The notes: a model not told the origin generated them from the letters alone. Counted from the first letter of the stretch, positions 39,901 to 48,696 are shown. The stretch is 64,000 bases of DNA from Pseudoduganella lutea (GCF_004209755.1 NZ_CP035913.1:5766001-5830000), one strand, 5' to 3'. Numbers and translations: made by a program.

Positions 39901-41346
39901 AACGCGATGCCCGCGCGCGCGCTGTCGGTGGCCGGTTCGCTCACGTCATTCGTGCTCACGCCGTCCGACCAGGCATGGTGCGAACAATTCGTGAAACTGG
40001 GCGTACTCGAACCCGTGCAGCGCGACAGCAGGGAGTTCACCAGCAGGGTTGACGCAGAGGTGCTCGGCGAAATCACACGCCTGCTGGGCGATCCGCCCGC
40101 CGACAGCAAGGTTCGTGTCTTGCGCCACCTGCCGCACTGGTACCGCCACGGTGTGTCGCTGTCGGCAGCGGCCGGCAGCGCAGTGGCCGAAACGGTCACT
40201 ACCTGGCTGCCGGACGCTCCCGCACGGCTGGTGCAAGTGAGCGGCACGCTGGCCGAGCCCAAGGACGGGCACCCCTGGAAAGGCCTGGTTGTCCCGCCGC
40301 TGCCCATCATCGCTACCGGGGAAGTGAAGTATCCGCACCTGGCGCTCGAGCTGCCCGCCTTGCGCTACTGCGACACCACTGATGAAGTGACGGCACAGTT
40401 GTGGGACGGCGATATCGCCAGGGTGCCCGACCCGGGCGTCATGTACGAGCTGGTACTGGAGGCCGAGGGCAACGTGCTGTGTCCGCGCGCCGCGCACACG
40501 GCGCTGGCACGCATCGGCCGGGCGCCTGCGCCTGCGGGCCATCCTTTTGTCACCACCTTCCTGCTCTCGCCCGAGTGGACGGTCGATGCCGCGCTGGTGC
40601 CCGACCAGGCGGCTCCAATATTGCGGGTGAGCGTCAGCCCCCTCGGTTCACCGGTTGCCCTCGATCAGGCCCTGGCGCTGTCGCTCGCCCCCGATCCGTG
40701 GTTGCGCGGCGCTACCCTGCGCCTGCCCGGCGGGTGGAGCGCGCGCTGGGTCGAACACTATGCTGCCCGCCTAGACGACCTGACCCCGCTGGCGCTCCTG
40801 TTCAAGGCCCTGGCCGAGGCCGAAATGGGTGCGGCCGATGGCCCGGCCGAAGTGGCAAAGCTGTTCCCAAGCTATGCCCTGGCCACTGTCCGGCTGGTGC
40901 AACCGGGCGACGACGCCGGCTGGGAGGCCCTGGCCAAAGTGGTGGGCGACTGGGTAGCGGCGCTGGCAGTGGCCGACGGTACGCTGGCCAAGCTCCTGCA
41001 CGCACGCTTCGCACCGGTTGCCGCTGCGCTCGCGCTCAAGACCTGGCCGGCCGACGATCCCTCCGGCGAGGCGCTAGCATGGCTCGATACGCTGCCGGAG
41101 CCGGGCCAGGGCTGTGGCTGGACGCTGCAAGGCGCGCCGCGCATGCTAATCCCGGACCTGATGACAGATGATGAATACACCGCCGTGGCAGGCGCGATCG
41201 CGGGTGCTCCACCGGAGCTGGCGCAACGGTTTGCCTTGCTGCGCGCAGCCCAGCGCGAACGGGCGCTGGCCGGGGCCAAACTGCGCATCCGCGCTACCCG
41301 CGGCGATGCCATTGCCTTGGCGCTGGCGTTGATTTCCCTTACCTGA
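30994..41346 (+). CDS. Giant protein 1 (3,450 residues), unknown function
   Basis: The GTG at 30994 follows GAGGAG with good spacing. I do not recognise the product. There is no signal peptide. Residues 1-1400 are dominated by short alternating hydrophobic strands with Asp/Gly turns (such as VDVKLTLDFG), interrupted by acidic Ala/Pro-rich linkers near 545-570 and 650-665. Cysteines C953, C956, C995 and C1002 could bind a metal. Residues 1400-1520 are strongly hydrophobic beta-like sequence (SVSAALIARIIGFL, GRSLGLSVGLSINPG). The second half is more mixed with no enzyme motif. It resembles giant beta-rich DUF proteins, perhaps DUF6603-like, but this is a guess. The next gene begins 13 bases after its stop. 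Confidence 0.9.
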   Translation: MHITLVTGNPATHFGLDLDHAANGNAMLRLRAPGGAKVEVMLAWPVTVPERLLVTQSGAKRLATLAEVRAIAAREVSQQTQELEAQWQALVNRLSSASLHANMAQRFLGLVPFPAGSLDYVGTVKLNLNVCMLDSQAGLEAIIEVAATSGIMQAGIAVQARTAWRLTVLATSPIPRLNLQVPVPALRFPEFEFPNFDLSALSMPAPKDYPFDLPTLPGIPLTVAHTGVTLSNLVYTPAAGALTFSVTINNATVSVFGGNCVLGSPTLSFDSGVVTIAGFSARPDVIEWAARPAAALPSPLGGVSLALGAGSLQLAFEVDANVGALKGVLIQNLTVFPTLQPTKKLELRLQLPFDDSGFVPTVTINNAPPIPREIELGIQGGTVSLTGLLQSLSLPGSISLNLDLDLPSLPAPQLDTLVDILSAILGALVKGLAGLARIVESGLRALFSLLRKAAEALSRLDVTLVLDQRSGHLQQVLVGMRRAGTGVKPLFDTSTLAVSAPADIELALLIDLRDGERNAYLVATVDAAQQELLTMSSDLWFGGGDKESEAAAVEAPGAASAGKPAPKLIRIEVKTRPEAAGRFSFVPFGIRQGQAVFFYALETPLPDFETAPTVAFGGYRLTDKLDGMLDVDARFDLDLAKQRFLPFLAAPAEEPAADGGGLGDMLKQYIQIDDMKPAKLQDGFITSEATVTLKAMGSKVKSNLTIELDARRLTANVRGGAIKISVPDNEPLELLGMKASFINKSDPNVPVTGDQFVLDMTGADTRMYLNDALTMVLDLTSLGKDAEGKPLRFHVSKLVVHGGGLDLEASLAAPYTLRLNGLETDFKFNKAAIRVQGGRIEAFSLSAQGKLPPALVGDVDVKLTLDFGTRKNGSVGLLNGAIDLLGRGKPIRNEQTSFVFTLEALSIRVFDDGGGLHFCAFISGSALFQPEASELANGMLKKLAGVELKFTDCPVCGASDVIARELEKLNLSFVVALDEPAKATLFGMFTFEVRCIGLEPRCRAFSDRPAAIVIGGQISFAATGDVVRAECDFHKLFIATPEKGGFLPRVACEGLGLALRLGSALEVEGKVVAVDGDMPNLLVSKAPATRIPGKGFIGQGRVAIQGLPPIAASFGFVELEFPNGERKRAWFVYLEAQRLSYYFQLGPVPIYLREAGLGLGFHFTYVGIEEIDSATSLTEMIKGVDRIAATALEPARYESWITSRRGDLTLVARLFISMSSASAPAEPLVWKKDEEKDLPNVMLLNVVAAMRKSTFLMTANIWLGYNYHDWDAGRHLTSNDLAGKQALTGYVLLAGARSEFLARVKSNPGAKIGDRLALPEQFKNALSEVQYEATLYIRPGLLHFELGWPNRITWSKNFAGVNVSVAGGAIFRIHEGAVLAGLNLEGNLDFSMSARLDAGVVGVAVSASVSAALIARIIGFLDSRNVGNSLYYSLFSLQVQVKFEVSAWLEIDAWLCKITIRVSFALQLQIDVVAELALQGDLQMGTRVRATIAVSIFGRSLGLSVGLSINPGLVDNASARVGRFMNLGLMQEVPSVTPDIGQQDAANDAASSIGAERREARAVAGAVNLPGDHTLAPVPHQDPLSGQPARPIVEGLAIGPTDFQIVLTYPKVQPAAIGNPLPKLEQWVYLTFLPLDARPAVKGGKQRSSFYAAPHADEANKAPDHVAAFPDSAVGHTCYVFSGGSWRPHTFAAGHLEVASNIEWSRELGYSQSTEDSAGVPADKAGRANLKQLFFAAFRTMAGNVGEASLAKPYLEPSARPPIMEGARIVRSARTTQEQHDRQEHGYNRNIAANPADRRCHEARDFLMQKFVSDLFQLAADGSVTDEAHVAHVGLTMLVPLELARLLSVPQGARPTVRKRIEDPAVDGTSAACEMFNAPHLRFSVKPPSFVNPDCRLEDNKARLDWDLQWDHEIEPEYFVKHYKLRRWIEVDGEQRGEAKNITFKRADRVVQEADASRRTVERCSWQYTDEFGDMSEGDKKFLFDRSRNAVLRYSVTAVCVSDTLSRPCSDFMAQRIGMPQLTPITRASAIMQVDPLPDPKTGKLKAPELLLRLETGADVVAPGDVRFWRLLLRSEAIVPVGEYGTDGHTDRALGGAIGGARTARRGDLIFEWPANNDLQFPAPTGAGQEDRHAPVNDPALIAHLADTADPRAWTLLAQRFVKRNRVEIAASPLVPVELGLVVMAANGAQQNLMTRVDALEMVRMPLAEEEHLLDPVARRDLHVLPGRAAFREPRCGLDYSSVVHPDFGGVTKLSWNLRPSGIGAAALARHRLLAGFEVVSLNLDSGARADDPAQWKSGRVQRHTLARLLETEGAPLTPSQVGEPSNWKVRYPSQAGRRLAGGVWYSPAESRIVWPWPDIRREPLPEPSSELIKALLREGAPDHIELAMTGGTGIVWKFSLDPHQESPWRLNAEGTRLLCRAPGRADVASGLRAALRRLRAEPSGAESANGYGLALKRGWSLQMTPRWLEVPDSASLHETVAMNFERELHPLLEALLARMRRLEETGSNRERLLDLDRRPAPVVQADNVHQFLAVTEEAFDPYGWAMLDRLGLGVTVRLYDPVDDVFLSARRLHDQLALALKDDALAKLYTASLPQLMVEVLLQPGGMMEREEFSTVPDALGEMSRHTGQFLLQDEGLAMVRLSLRPSIKPELQYVVWDRPSNEASDQALTGVDVYIPQLVRSDRIDGISLRTFIARLESGSAGRRAPTVILRTRADASFHGELDRRPGVGALRGGSVDAFGRFEDWTGWDDQTDPGRHRFLTYLLSALGPDYKPQDGEDKAVTDKWRELNRRFFVYAADPAAPAGRGAALAFAAVEPSEPMQVSGDSAGRLSIMLPEADGYARTRAFAVLPQWRYARMLRDAGHGAPLDALLKHKREEGIVDPSPKKQHRYVISTIERTAPMQPPEVLTVGRLGDSVWWTDGKAWEREGAPRSAEQLREAAFSRAGTDPGEYLPVVVRHHSELRLSKSNAMPARALSVAGSLTSFVLTPSDQAWCEQFVKLGVLEPVQRDSREFTSRVDAEVLGEITRLLGDPPADSKVRVLRHLPHWYRHGVSLSAAAGSAVAETVTTWLPDAPARLVQVSGTLAEPKDGHPWKGLVVPPLPIIATGEVKYPHLALELPALRYCDTTDEVTAQLWDGDIARVPDPGVMYELVLEAEGNVLCPRAAHTALARIGRAPAPAGHPFVTTFLLSPEWTVDAALVPDQAAPILRVSVSPLGSPVALDQALALSLAPDPWLRGATLRLPGGWSARWVEHYAARLDDLTPLALLFKALAEAEMGAADGPAEVAKLFPSYALATVRLVQPGDDAGWEALAKVVGDWVAALAVADGTLAKLLHARFAPVAAALALKTWPADDPSGEALAWLDTLPEPGQGCGWTLQGAPRMLIPDLMTDDEYTAVAGAIAGAPPELAQRFALLRAAQRERALAGAKLRIRATRGDAIALALALISLT

Positions 41347-41359
41347 GCGAGGGACGAAC

Positions 41360-44300
41360 ATGTCCATGAACACCGATACCAGGCTGGGCCGTATTCTCGT
41401 CGTCGGCCCGCACCACGATAATCAGGCGCTGTGGGAAATCAATGCGCGCGCGGCGCGGGTGCCCAAAGCGGTGGGGGCCGAGGACGACCTGACGCCCGGC
41501 GTGCATGCCATGCGCACGCTGCACATGCGCAGCATCCATCGACTGATGGACACAGCGGAAGGCACTGTCAGGTTTTACGATCCCACCTTGCTCGACCTGT
41601 TCGTCGCCCGAGGGGATGAAAATGGAACGTTCGAATTGTCGGTATTCGGCAGGTCTGCCAAGGTTGCGCTGGTGGAGGCAAGCCGGATCGAGATAACGCC
41701 TTTACGCGCGCAGCCGGAGAATGGCGGCCTCAAAGCGTCCGCAATGTTCGTGGCACCGTTCGAGAGCACGGTCGGCAAGCTGACTGTGCCAAAACCGGAT
41801 GCATTGGCCGGATTGCTGCCCTTCCTCGATTCGGCACATCCAGTGGACTTCGACCGCCATGGCATCGAATACACCGCCAGCGTGCAGCCCCCGGACGGCG
41901 GGGCAGCGATTGCGACCCGGACCAGGCTGGCATGGGATACCAGGAATGACGAGGTTACGCTGACACTCTTGCCCGACCGCCAGACGCCCGACAGTACGGC
42001 GGCCTGGCGGCAAACGTGGCAGGCGATGCGTGCGATGGCCGATAGGCTCAAGGTGACGGCCTGGTCCCGCCTCGAATTTGATTTTGGCAACCTGGCGCCG
42101 GCATTGAGCTGGCCGGTAAGGCGCAGGACCAACGGCAAGCTCGAACTCAGTTGGGCCCAGGCCCAGCTTCCGCCAGGTTTGCTGCGCATCACATTGGCGG
42201 ACCAGCCGCCCGAAAGCCAGTTGCTACCGCCCGAAATGCTCATGACACTCACCCCGGCCAATGTGTCGATCACGCGGAACGGCAACCAGATCGCGTTCGA
42301 TACGCCTGCCATCAACGGTTCGGACTTGGAGTACAGCTATACGACCGGCGCCGCCGGCCGCGAGATACTGACATTTACCGATCCGCTGGCGATGGTGCAC
42401 GTGCCGGCGCAGGCCCGGTCGGCGCTGCGCCGCGCCTACGGCTTGCAGCCGCCGTTCGACCAGGCGCCATTGACCGGGTTTTTACAGGAAGCCGGGGGCT
42501 GGGTCGAGTTGCCGCTGGCAGCCGATCCGGCTCTACCGGCGCGCCTTGCAGCGCACGCGGACCCGGTACGGGCGCACGGAAGCATGCAGGTCGGATTGCG
42601 GCGGCCCGAGCTGCATGCGCCTGATCGCGACAGCCTACAGGTTCCCTGGAGCGTACGGATCGACAGTCCCGGCGACTATGAAATTCACATCTTGTTCGCC
42701 GCGGGTGATCCGCACAGCGCCAGGATCGCGATGCGCCAATCGACTGCGCAGGCCACCGGCATAGTGTGGCTTGCCAATCGCGCACCGGATGGCCACGATG
42801 CGCTGCCGGTGGTGGAGGCGGATCCGACCGCATTCTTCGACATCGTGCTTGACCGGGCCGACGCCAGCAGGCCGGCCCCGTTCAAGCTGAACGGCCTAGT
42901 CTTGATTGCGCCGGTGCGACCGGCGACCGGCTGGGACGACCCTGCGCAGCCGCGCATTACACGTGCGCCCACCCTCGATCCGGATTTTGGCTTCACGGTC
43001 GACTTCGCCGTACTGTCGGCAGCACCGGTGCCGGTGCTGCGGGCGTGGCTGCGCCACCCCAGTTTGCCGGCGATTCAGTGCATGCCGGCCACGCGCTCCG
43101 ATACCACGTCCGCGCTCCCCCATGCGAGCCGCTCGCTGACATTGTTCGAACAGGCGGCTGGCCAGCTGACGTTTAAGCATGCAGCGGCGATGGCGCCGTC
43201 GATCGACACGCTCCAGCGCAGCCGGTTCAGGGCCGCGCAGGATCAGGCGCTGGTCGTACTCTCACTGCCGGGAATCGAACTGCGGGCCGAATCCCCAGCG
43301 CGCTACCAGGCCACGGGACACTATGGATTGCCGTTGCTCGATGAAGTCTACGCGCGCGCGACGCTCCCATTGCCTCCTGGCGTCGATTCCCCGCCTCCGC
43401 CTCCGGCGGTGACGGCGCTGCAGCCGCTGGAATTGAAGGCCTTGTGGATGGAACAGGTGCGTTTGCGCCAGGTCGCCGCGACCGCCTCCGACTTGATGTT
43501 CGGACCGGGGGCGGTCGCCGGCGCCATCCCAATGGAACCAACCGCGCTGTCCGCGCCGCGCGTGCTCAGTGCCAACGCCACGGTCAGCGAAACGGTGACC
43601 GTCACAGGCAAGAAACTGCAGATGGGGCTGGTGACTTTCGAACACCGGACGACGTCCTGGGTCTGGTCGGCCAGCGGGGACAAATTATTGGCCGGCCCGG
43701 ATGCCAAGCTCGGTTTCGCCACCGCCGGCTCGGTGGAGATAGGGCAGGGCAACGCACGCCTGCTCGGCTGGACCTTCGCCGAGCGGGTGGTGGCCAAGAC
43801 GGTAGTCGATGCACGTGGGGTGGGCTGGGCCAGTGCCATGCAGGCGAGCGCCGGCATCAACCGGCGCGAGCTGCAGGTCGAGAACGGCGCGGGGCTCTCG
43901 CTCGCCAGTACCGTTGTCCCGCTGGCCATCGGCGGCACAGGCGGCGTGCAGTGGCGCTTGGCATTGACGGACCTGCCGATGCCCGGCAGCGGCGCCGGTA
44001 CCTGGACGCCGCCTGCGCGGGACGCGCGCCTGGACACGTTCGCGCAGGGCTGGACCTGGTCTTTGTATCCGCTGGGCGAGACGGCCCTCGGACCGTTGCC
44101 GATGCACAATATTTTCAGGTTTGCGCCAGCCGCCCTGAGCAGTGTGGAAATCGACGCCAGCGGCAAGGTCAGCAAAGTGACCGTGCAGGGCGCGCTGACG
44201 ATCGGCGCCGACAATCCAAGCCACTCGTCCAATTCTTCCTGCCGGGTGGCGCTCGCATTCAAGCATGAAACGACGCCCAACATGCTGATGCTCGCATCGA

Positions 44301-47300
44301 TCGAGGCGCTCGACGATCCGTCCGGCCGAATCAGTTGGGACCTGGATGCGACCTACGAGGAAAGCGTCATCGCCAGCGGGGTATCGCAGTTGTCGGCGCA
44401 ACCCGTGCTCAGGCCGGACGGCATCCATCTACTGGCCGCGCAGTTCGACGTTACCTTGTTCGGCGCGCGGACCACGGTGGACTTGAAGGACATTGCCCCG
44501 GGGCCGACGGTGACGTGGACCTCGCCTGCGGCCGAACTCGGCGTGCTGGAGCTGCGCCTGGCCGCGCTCGAAATCGACCTGAAAAAGGCGCGCTTGCGCT
44601 CGCTGGGCTTGAGCGCCGCCATGCGCAAGGGCGTACGTGCGGATATTACGGAAACGCTGAGCTTGCCGCGGAAACTCCGGGTTGCCGCCAGCCTGGACTG
44701 GTTCGGCAACCACAGCACCTGGAACGCCGACATCGACGACCTGCGCCGCACGGTGTGCCTGGATGAGCCTTCGGGAAAAGGCATCGCGATCTTCCCAGGA
44801 GTGAAGGATGCGCATATCGAGCAGGGAGTCGTGTGCCTGACGCTCGGAACGCCGGCGGCCGACGGCAAATGCCAGATCGTCTCCCATTTTGCCGAACTGG
44901 TGCTGGCCGCAGGAGACTTGCGCGTGTCGCACCTGATGCACTCGGACCGCACGATCCGTCACGACCAGCTGCGTTTCGACGGCACGCTGCGGCGCGCAAG
45001 CCTGGTCACCTGGCCCGACCTTGACCCAGTGCCGATCGGGGCCGCCAACAGCGTGCAGGTACAGTTCGCAGTGCCGCGCAAGGTGACCCACACGGCGACC
45101 TTCCTGCTGTCGGATCACCGCCTGTCCGGCGCCCTGGTCCAGGCGGCGCACGGTGGGGGCCTGGCGCTGCTGCCGCCGAAGGCAGGCAGCGCACCCGCGT
45201 CATGGCTGGCTGAGGCGACCCACGAGCTGACCTGGGAGCGGAACGACAGCGGGCCGCGGCGCGTGGTGCGCTGCCTTCAGGTATTGCAGTTGTGGGGCGC
45301 CGCCAGCCTGGCGGCGACCATCAAGGAACAGTCCGCGCACTTCGGCTTTACCCCGTCTTACACCGGTGGCAATTCCTCGTCGGAGTTCCCCAATCACGGC
45401 GTACGCCAGGTGGCGCACGCGTTCAGCGGCCTGTTCGAGCCGGGCCTGGGCAAGCAGATTGGGGCGCTGGGCGAGGACTGGCTCATGCTCGGCAATATGA
45501 GCGCGCTGTGCCCGCTAGCCAAGGCCGATTTGTTCCAGCCGCTGCACCTGCCCTTTATCGGCGCCCTGCGCGAGGGCGAGCACCTGAAAAAATTGCGCGA
45601 CGACCTCGGGCAGCGGCAGTCCGTCAATGGCACATTGAGAATGTCGCGCCACGACGTGCTGGCAACGCCGGTGCGGCTCGACCTTTCCGGCGCCACGCCG
45701 GCCGGCCTACTGGCGGCCCCGGCGCCGGCGATGGACATTGCGTTCGGGCGCGCCGCGGTAGCCTCCGGATCCTTGTCGGGCGCGGCGCTCGGCGCGGGCT
45801 GGTTCCGGACCGACGGCAGGCTCTCGGAGGCGGGCATGCATGTCGAGCAGATCCAGTTTCCGGGCGCGGCCGGCGCGCGCCCGAGGATTCCCCATCCTTT
45901 TCCGCGCGCAGCGGTGATGTTGGGCTCGTACATACTTGAGGACCCGGCGCCAGGCCTGGCGGCGTTGGGCGTCCTTGTTCAGTCGAACGGCGAGGGCGCG
46001 CAGTTTTCGGTGAAAGTGGAAACGGTGCAAATTCAGCCAGCCGTCGATGCGGGTGGCGCTCGCGACGCGATACCTGACGTGGCCGAACTGATCATTGGCG
46101 ACGCAAGCGGGGTCGGGACGCGCCAAGTCGAAATCGATGCGGGGCAGAGCATGAATGCGCGTGCGCTGCTTTCCCTGGCCATGGAGTTCACCGGCGAACC
46201 CACGTTCCTGGTCCTGCGTCATGGCGAGTTTGTCCGGATCGAGCTGCCGCAAAGGCGACGCGATCAGCTGGCCTTCGCTTCGCGCCCGCTTCGCTCGTCC
46301 AGCACGTTTGCGATCGACGGGAGGCAGACCTGGCCGGAGCCGGAGCAGCGCACGGAACGGCCGGACAAGGCCGCATTGCACGCGGGGTACGCGCCGCGAT
46401 CGCCGTTCCAGCACGCCAAGGCGGGGTTGGCCGGACTGCTGGGGCGACTGACACCGGCGCGCGTGGCCGGGCAGGTATTTACGCTGGGCGATGCCGAAGT
46501 GGCGGCCGACAGCGTGTGGCTGCAGGAGTGGGAGCAAGTCGCATTCGCGGTGGCGAAAGGCGGCACCGAGGATGCCAGTCCGCGCGCCCACGACAGTGCG
46601 GTGGCGGTACGGCCGCTGGCTCCTTCCGGCGCGGCCGTGGCCGCCGCCATCGGGCGCATGGACCCGGTGCTGGCAAAGCAGGGCAGTGCGCGCATGCAAA
46701 CGTACCTGCCTCCTGTAATCGAAGATATCGATCTGCCGACCCGCATGGGGTGCATGACCGAATCCGGCCTGCGCCTGCTCAGCACCTGGGGCGAGGGGCC
46801 CGGAAGGCAGGACGTGCAGGCGCTGGCGGGCAGCGCCATGACACGCGCGATGCGAACGCCGCGCCCGGCCGCCACGCCACCCAATACCGGCGACGGCCCC
46901 GGCTGGCGGCGCACGGTGGCGTGGTATGCGCTCCCCGGCGCATCGTGCCTGGCGCTGAAGGGCGCCTGGGACATGCTGGCGGCGGAGCCGGCGGCAAGCG
47001 GCATGCCGCCATGGATCATCTTGTTCGGGAAGGCAACGCGCGCCGGCGTGAAGCATGTCGCGGCCAATCAGGAGGGACAGTGGCGCGGCGCGGTGCGCGT
47101 GGCGTGTGAAGTGTTCGTGGCCGGCGCCAAAGGAAAGCCACCGCGCCTCGATCGGCCCGCGCACTTCGTGCTCGATGCGCTGGAAAAGAACAGGGCCAGC
47201 GTGCGTTCAGGCCTGCGCTGGGGTGAAGCATGGATCGCCTTCGCGTGCGTGCGTGCGGTCGACGACAGCCATCTCGAGTTTGTGCCGGCCGGCCCGGTTG

Positions 47301-48229
47301 CGCCGTTGAACTGGGCCACCGGCGGGCGCTTCGAGTGCGGCTGGCTCATCGACAGTGGTGCCTATGCCGACGGCAAGCATCCTAACGTCGAATTGCCTGC
47401 TTACGTTGCACCCAGCTCGCTGGACCCGGCCGCGCTGCGTAAGCTGGCGCTAGCACTTCCCGGGCTGACGCCCGGCGACTATCCCCTGCCGCTGATCGAA
47501 CGCAGCGTATTCTTCAGCGATCCGGCCTTTGACCGGCGCTTGTCGCGTGTTAAGGCCATGAGCGGTACTGCCGACGACAGCGAGAGCAAGCCGTTCAGCC
47601 TGTGGATCGACAGGCCCTCGGCAACACCCGCGGAATCGCTCGTGTTGCGCGCCTTCGCCGCCGACAATCGCCATCCAAAATTCGTCCTGACGGCTACGGT
47701 AAGGCGCAAGTCAGGCCGCGCTGAAGGCGTCACGCCGCTCAAGTTCGGTCTCGCGACGTCGCCGGACCTGGACGGGGCGATCCTGGTCAACAACGGCGTG
47801 TACCTGTCCTTGCCGCTGACGATCCTGTCCGACGCGAGCGGTGCCCGATTGGCGGACGGCGACGTTCTTTTGCTGGCACTGTCGACGCTTTCGCCAGGGG
47901 GCGGTTCGGTGCGTGTGGCGATCCCGGTGCGCGCCCAGTCAGCCCTGCCGGCGCCGGACGCCCTGTACTCGCTCCTTGGCGTCAACCCCGAAGCGCAGAC
48001 CGCCTGGTGCGCGGCGCACTCGGCCGCGCCGCAACCGGAGGGCTTGAGCACCCATGTGACGGCCGGCGCCGATGGGGATAAGGTGGTGCGGCGCGGCCTG
48101 TTCAAGTGGACAACCACGCAGCCGGCAGACAAGGTGGTATATGCCTACTCGATTTGCAAGACGGAGCTGGCGACCGAGTCGATGCACGTACCGGATGAGC
48201 TGGAGCCGGAGTTGCCGCCAAAGGCGTGA
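41360..48229 (+). CDS. Giant protein 2 (2,289 residues), unknown function
   Basis: The start at 41360 follows GCGAGGGACG and lies 13 bases from the stop of giant 1, so the two are one operon. The protein has no signal peptide and no recognised domain. It is rich in beta-like segments such as LTLTPANVSITRNGN, SLQVPWSVRIDSPGDYEIHI and LSANATVSETVTVTG, with a proline linker (SPPPPPAVTAL) near residue 680. Style and composition match giant 1, and the two probably form one assembly, perhaps as structural subunits. No phage tail, RHS/YD-repeat, transpeptidase or nuclease motif was found. GC-rich codons agree with the host, suggesting long residence or a related donor. Confidence 0.9.
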   Translation: MSMNTDTRLGRILVVGPHHDNQALWEINARAARVPKAVGAEDDLTPGVHAMRTLHMRSIHRLMDTAEGTVRFYDPTLLDLFVARGDENGTFELSVFGRSAKVALVEASRIEITPLRAQPENGGLKASAMFVAPFESTVGKLTVPKPDALAGLLPFLDSAHPVDFDRHGIEYTASVQPPDGGAAIATRTRLAWDTRNDEVTLTLLPDRQTPDSTAAWRQTWQAMRAMADRLKVTAWSRLEFDFGNLAPALSWPVRRRTNGKLELSWAQAQLPPGLLRITLADQPPESQLLPPEMLMTLTPANVSITRNGNQIAFDTPAINGSDLEYSYTTGAAGREILTFTDPLAMVHVPAQARSALRRAYGLQPPFDQAPLTGFLQEAGGWVELPLAADPALPARLAAHADPVRAHGSMQVGLRRPELHAPDRDSLQVPWSVRIDSPGDYEIHILFAAGDPHSARIAMRQSTAQATGIVWLANRAPDGHDALPVVEADPTAFFDIVLDRADASRPAPFKLNGLVLIAPVRPATGWDDPAQPRITRAPTLDPDFGFTVDFAVLSAAPVPVLRAWLRHPSLPAIQCMPATRSDTTSALPHASRSLTLFEQAAGQLTFKHAAAMAPSIDTLQRSRFRAAQDQALVVLSLPGIELRAESPARYQATGHYGLPLLDEVYARATLPLPPGVDSPPPPPAVTALQPLELKALWMEQVRLRQVAATASDLMFGPGAVAGAIPMEPTALSAPRVLSANATVSETVTVTGKKLQMGLVTFEHRTTSWVWSASGDKLLAGPDAKLGFATAGSVEIGQGNARLLGWTFAERVVAKTVVDARGVGWASAMQASAGINRRELQVENGAGLSLASTVVPLAIGGTGGVQWRLALTDLPMPGSGAGTWTPPARDARLDTFAQGWTWSLYPLGETALGPLPMHNIFRFAPAALSSVEIDASGKVSKVTVQGALTIGADNPSHSSNSSCRVALAFKHETTPNMLMLASIEALDDPSGRISWDLDATYEESVIASGVSQLSAQPVLRPDGIHLLAAQFDVTLFGARTTVDLKDIAPGPTVTWTSPAAELGVLELRLAALEIDLKKARLRSLGLSAAMRKGVRADITETLSLPRKLRVAASLDWFGNHSTWNADIDDLRRTVCLDEPSGKGIAIFPGVKDAHIEQGVVCLTLGTPAADGKCQIVSHFAELVLAAGDLRVSHLMHSDRTIRHDQLRFDGTLRRASLVTWPDLDPVPIGAANSVQVQFAVPRKVTHTATFLLSDHRLSGALVQAAHGGGLALLPPKAGSAPASWLAEATHELTWERNDSGPRRVVRCLQVLQLWGAASLAATIKEQSAHFGFTPSYTGGNSSSEFPNHGVRQVAHAFSGLFEPGLGKQIGALGEDWLMLGNMSALCPLAKADLFQPLHLPFIGALREGEHLKKLRDDLGQRQSVNGTLRMSRHDVLATPVRLDLSGATPAGLLAAPAPAMDIAFGRAAVASGSLSGAALGAGWFRTDGRLSEAGMHVEQIQFPGAAGARPRIPHPFPRAAVMLGSYILEDPAPGLAALGVLVQSNGEGAQFSVKVETVQIQPAVDAGGARDAIPDVAELIIGDASGVGTRQVEIDAGQSMNARALLSLAMEFTGEPTFLVLRHGEFVRIELPQRRRDQLAFASRPLRSSSTFAIDGRQTWPEPEQRTERPDKAALHAGYAPRSPFQHAKAGLAGLLGRLTPARVAGQVFTLGDAEVAADSVWLQEWEQVAFAVAKGGTEDASPRAHDSAVAVRPLAPSGAAVAAAIGRMDPVLAKQGSARMQTYLPPVIEDIDLPTRMGCMTESGLRLLSTWGEGPGRQDVQALAGSAMTRAMRTPRPAATPPNTGDGPGWRRTVAWYALPGASCLALKGAWDMLAAEPAASGMPPWIILFGKATRAGVKHVAANQEGQWRGAVRVACEVFVAGAKGKPPRLDRPAHFVLDALEKNRASVRSGLRWGEAWIAFACVRAVDDSHLEFVPAGPVAPLNWATGGRFECGWLIDSGAYADGKHPNVELPAYVAPSSLDPAALRKLALALPGLTPGDYPLPLIERSVFFSDPAFDRRLSRVKAMSGTADDSESKPFSLWIDRPSATPAESLVLRAFAADNRHPKFVLTATVRRKSGRAEGVTPLKFGLATSPDLDGAILVNNGVYLSLPLTILSDASGARLADGDVLLLALSTLSPGGGSVRVAIPVRAQSALPAPDALYSLLGVNPEAQTAWCAAHSAAPQPEGLSTHVTAGADGDKVVRRGLFKWTTTQPADKVVYAYSICKTELATESMHVPDELEPELPPKA

Positions 48230-48331
48230 CGTGGTGCCGGATTGTGGACTGAATCGGCACGGCGCGGTCCGCTCCCGGAACAGCGCGGCCAAGGCCGTGG
48301 TAATGCCTATTTACTTTCTAGGAGCAAAAGC

Positions 48332-48588
48332 ATGGTAGAACTGATCCCCCCTCTCCAACCGCCGCACGTCTCAAGCAAAAAGTTCCGGTCCTGGCACCGG
48401 TGACCATGTCAAAAGACCTGGACTTGGGGCTCTTCATCGTCGTGCTGGCTGTCCTGATATTCATTCAGGTACTGCCGACCCTCAATTTAGTTTTTCAGCA
48501 CAAGAATTATGCGTTAGGCGTCCAAAGCACGAAGGCCGGCAAAGTTGGCCTGGACCATGCCGCAATCCTGGCCCACTCCCGAGCTTGA
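48332..48588 (+). CDS. Small single-pass membrane protein, frameshifted start
   Basis: The downstream frame (ATG 48406) encodes 60 residues with one membrane helix, GLFIVVLAVLIFIQVLPTLNLVF. A better start at 48332, behind CTAGGAGCAAAAGC, opens another frame (MVELIPP) that stops at 48403. Adding one C to the six-C run near 48345-48350 joins the two into a protein of about 84 residues (MVELIPPSPTAARLKQK ... MSKDLD). This may be a sequencing error, a mutation or a slippage site. It lies between giant 2 and the 169-residue gene on the same strand and is probably in the same operon. Confidence 0.5.
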
Positions 48589-48696
48589 TCTCCGCGCGCA
48601 CAGCTAATAGTATGGCCCTCCCCCAGGCGGGCCTCACGCGACTGCATTTTTGATTCTCATTCAAGCAATTTTCGTTACTCACTCAAGGAGACAGTC

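Noticed and set aside
30994..48229. Giant genes as RHS/Tc toxin, adhesin, or non-ribosomal peptide synthetase
   Set aside because: No YD repeats, no signal peptide or autotransporter end, no condensation, adenylation or carrier motifs were found.
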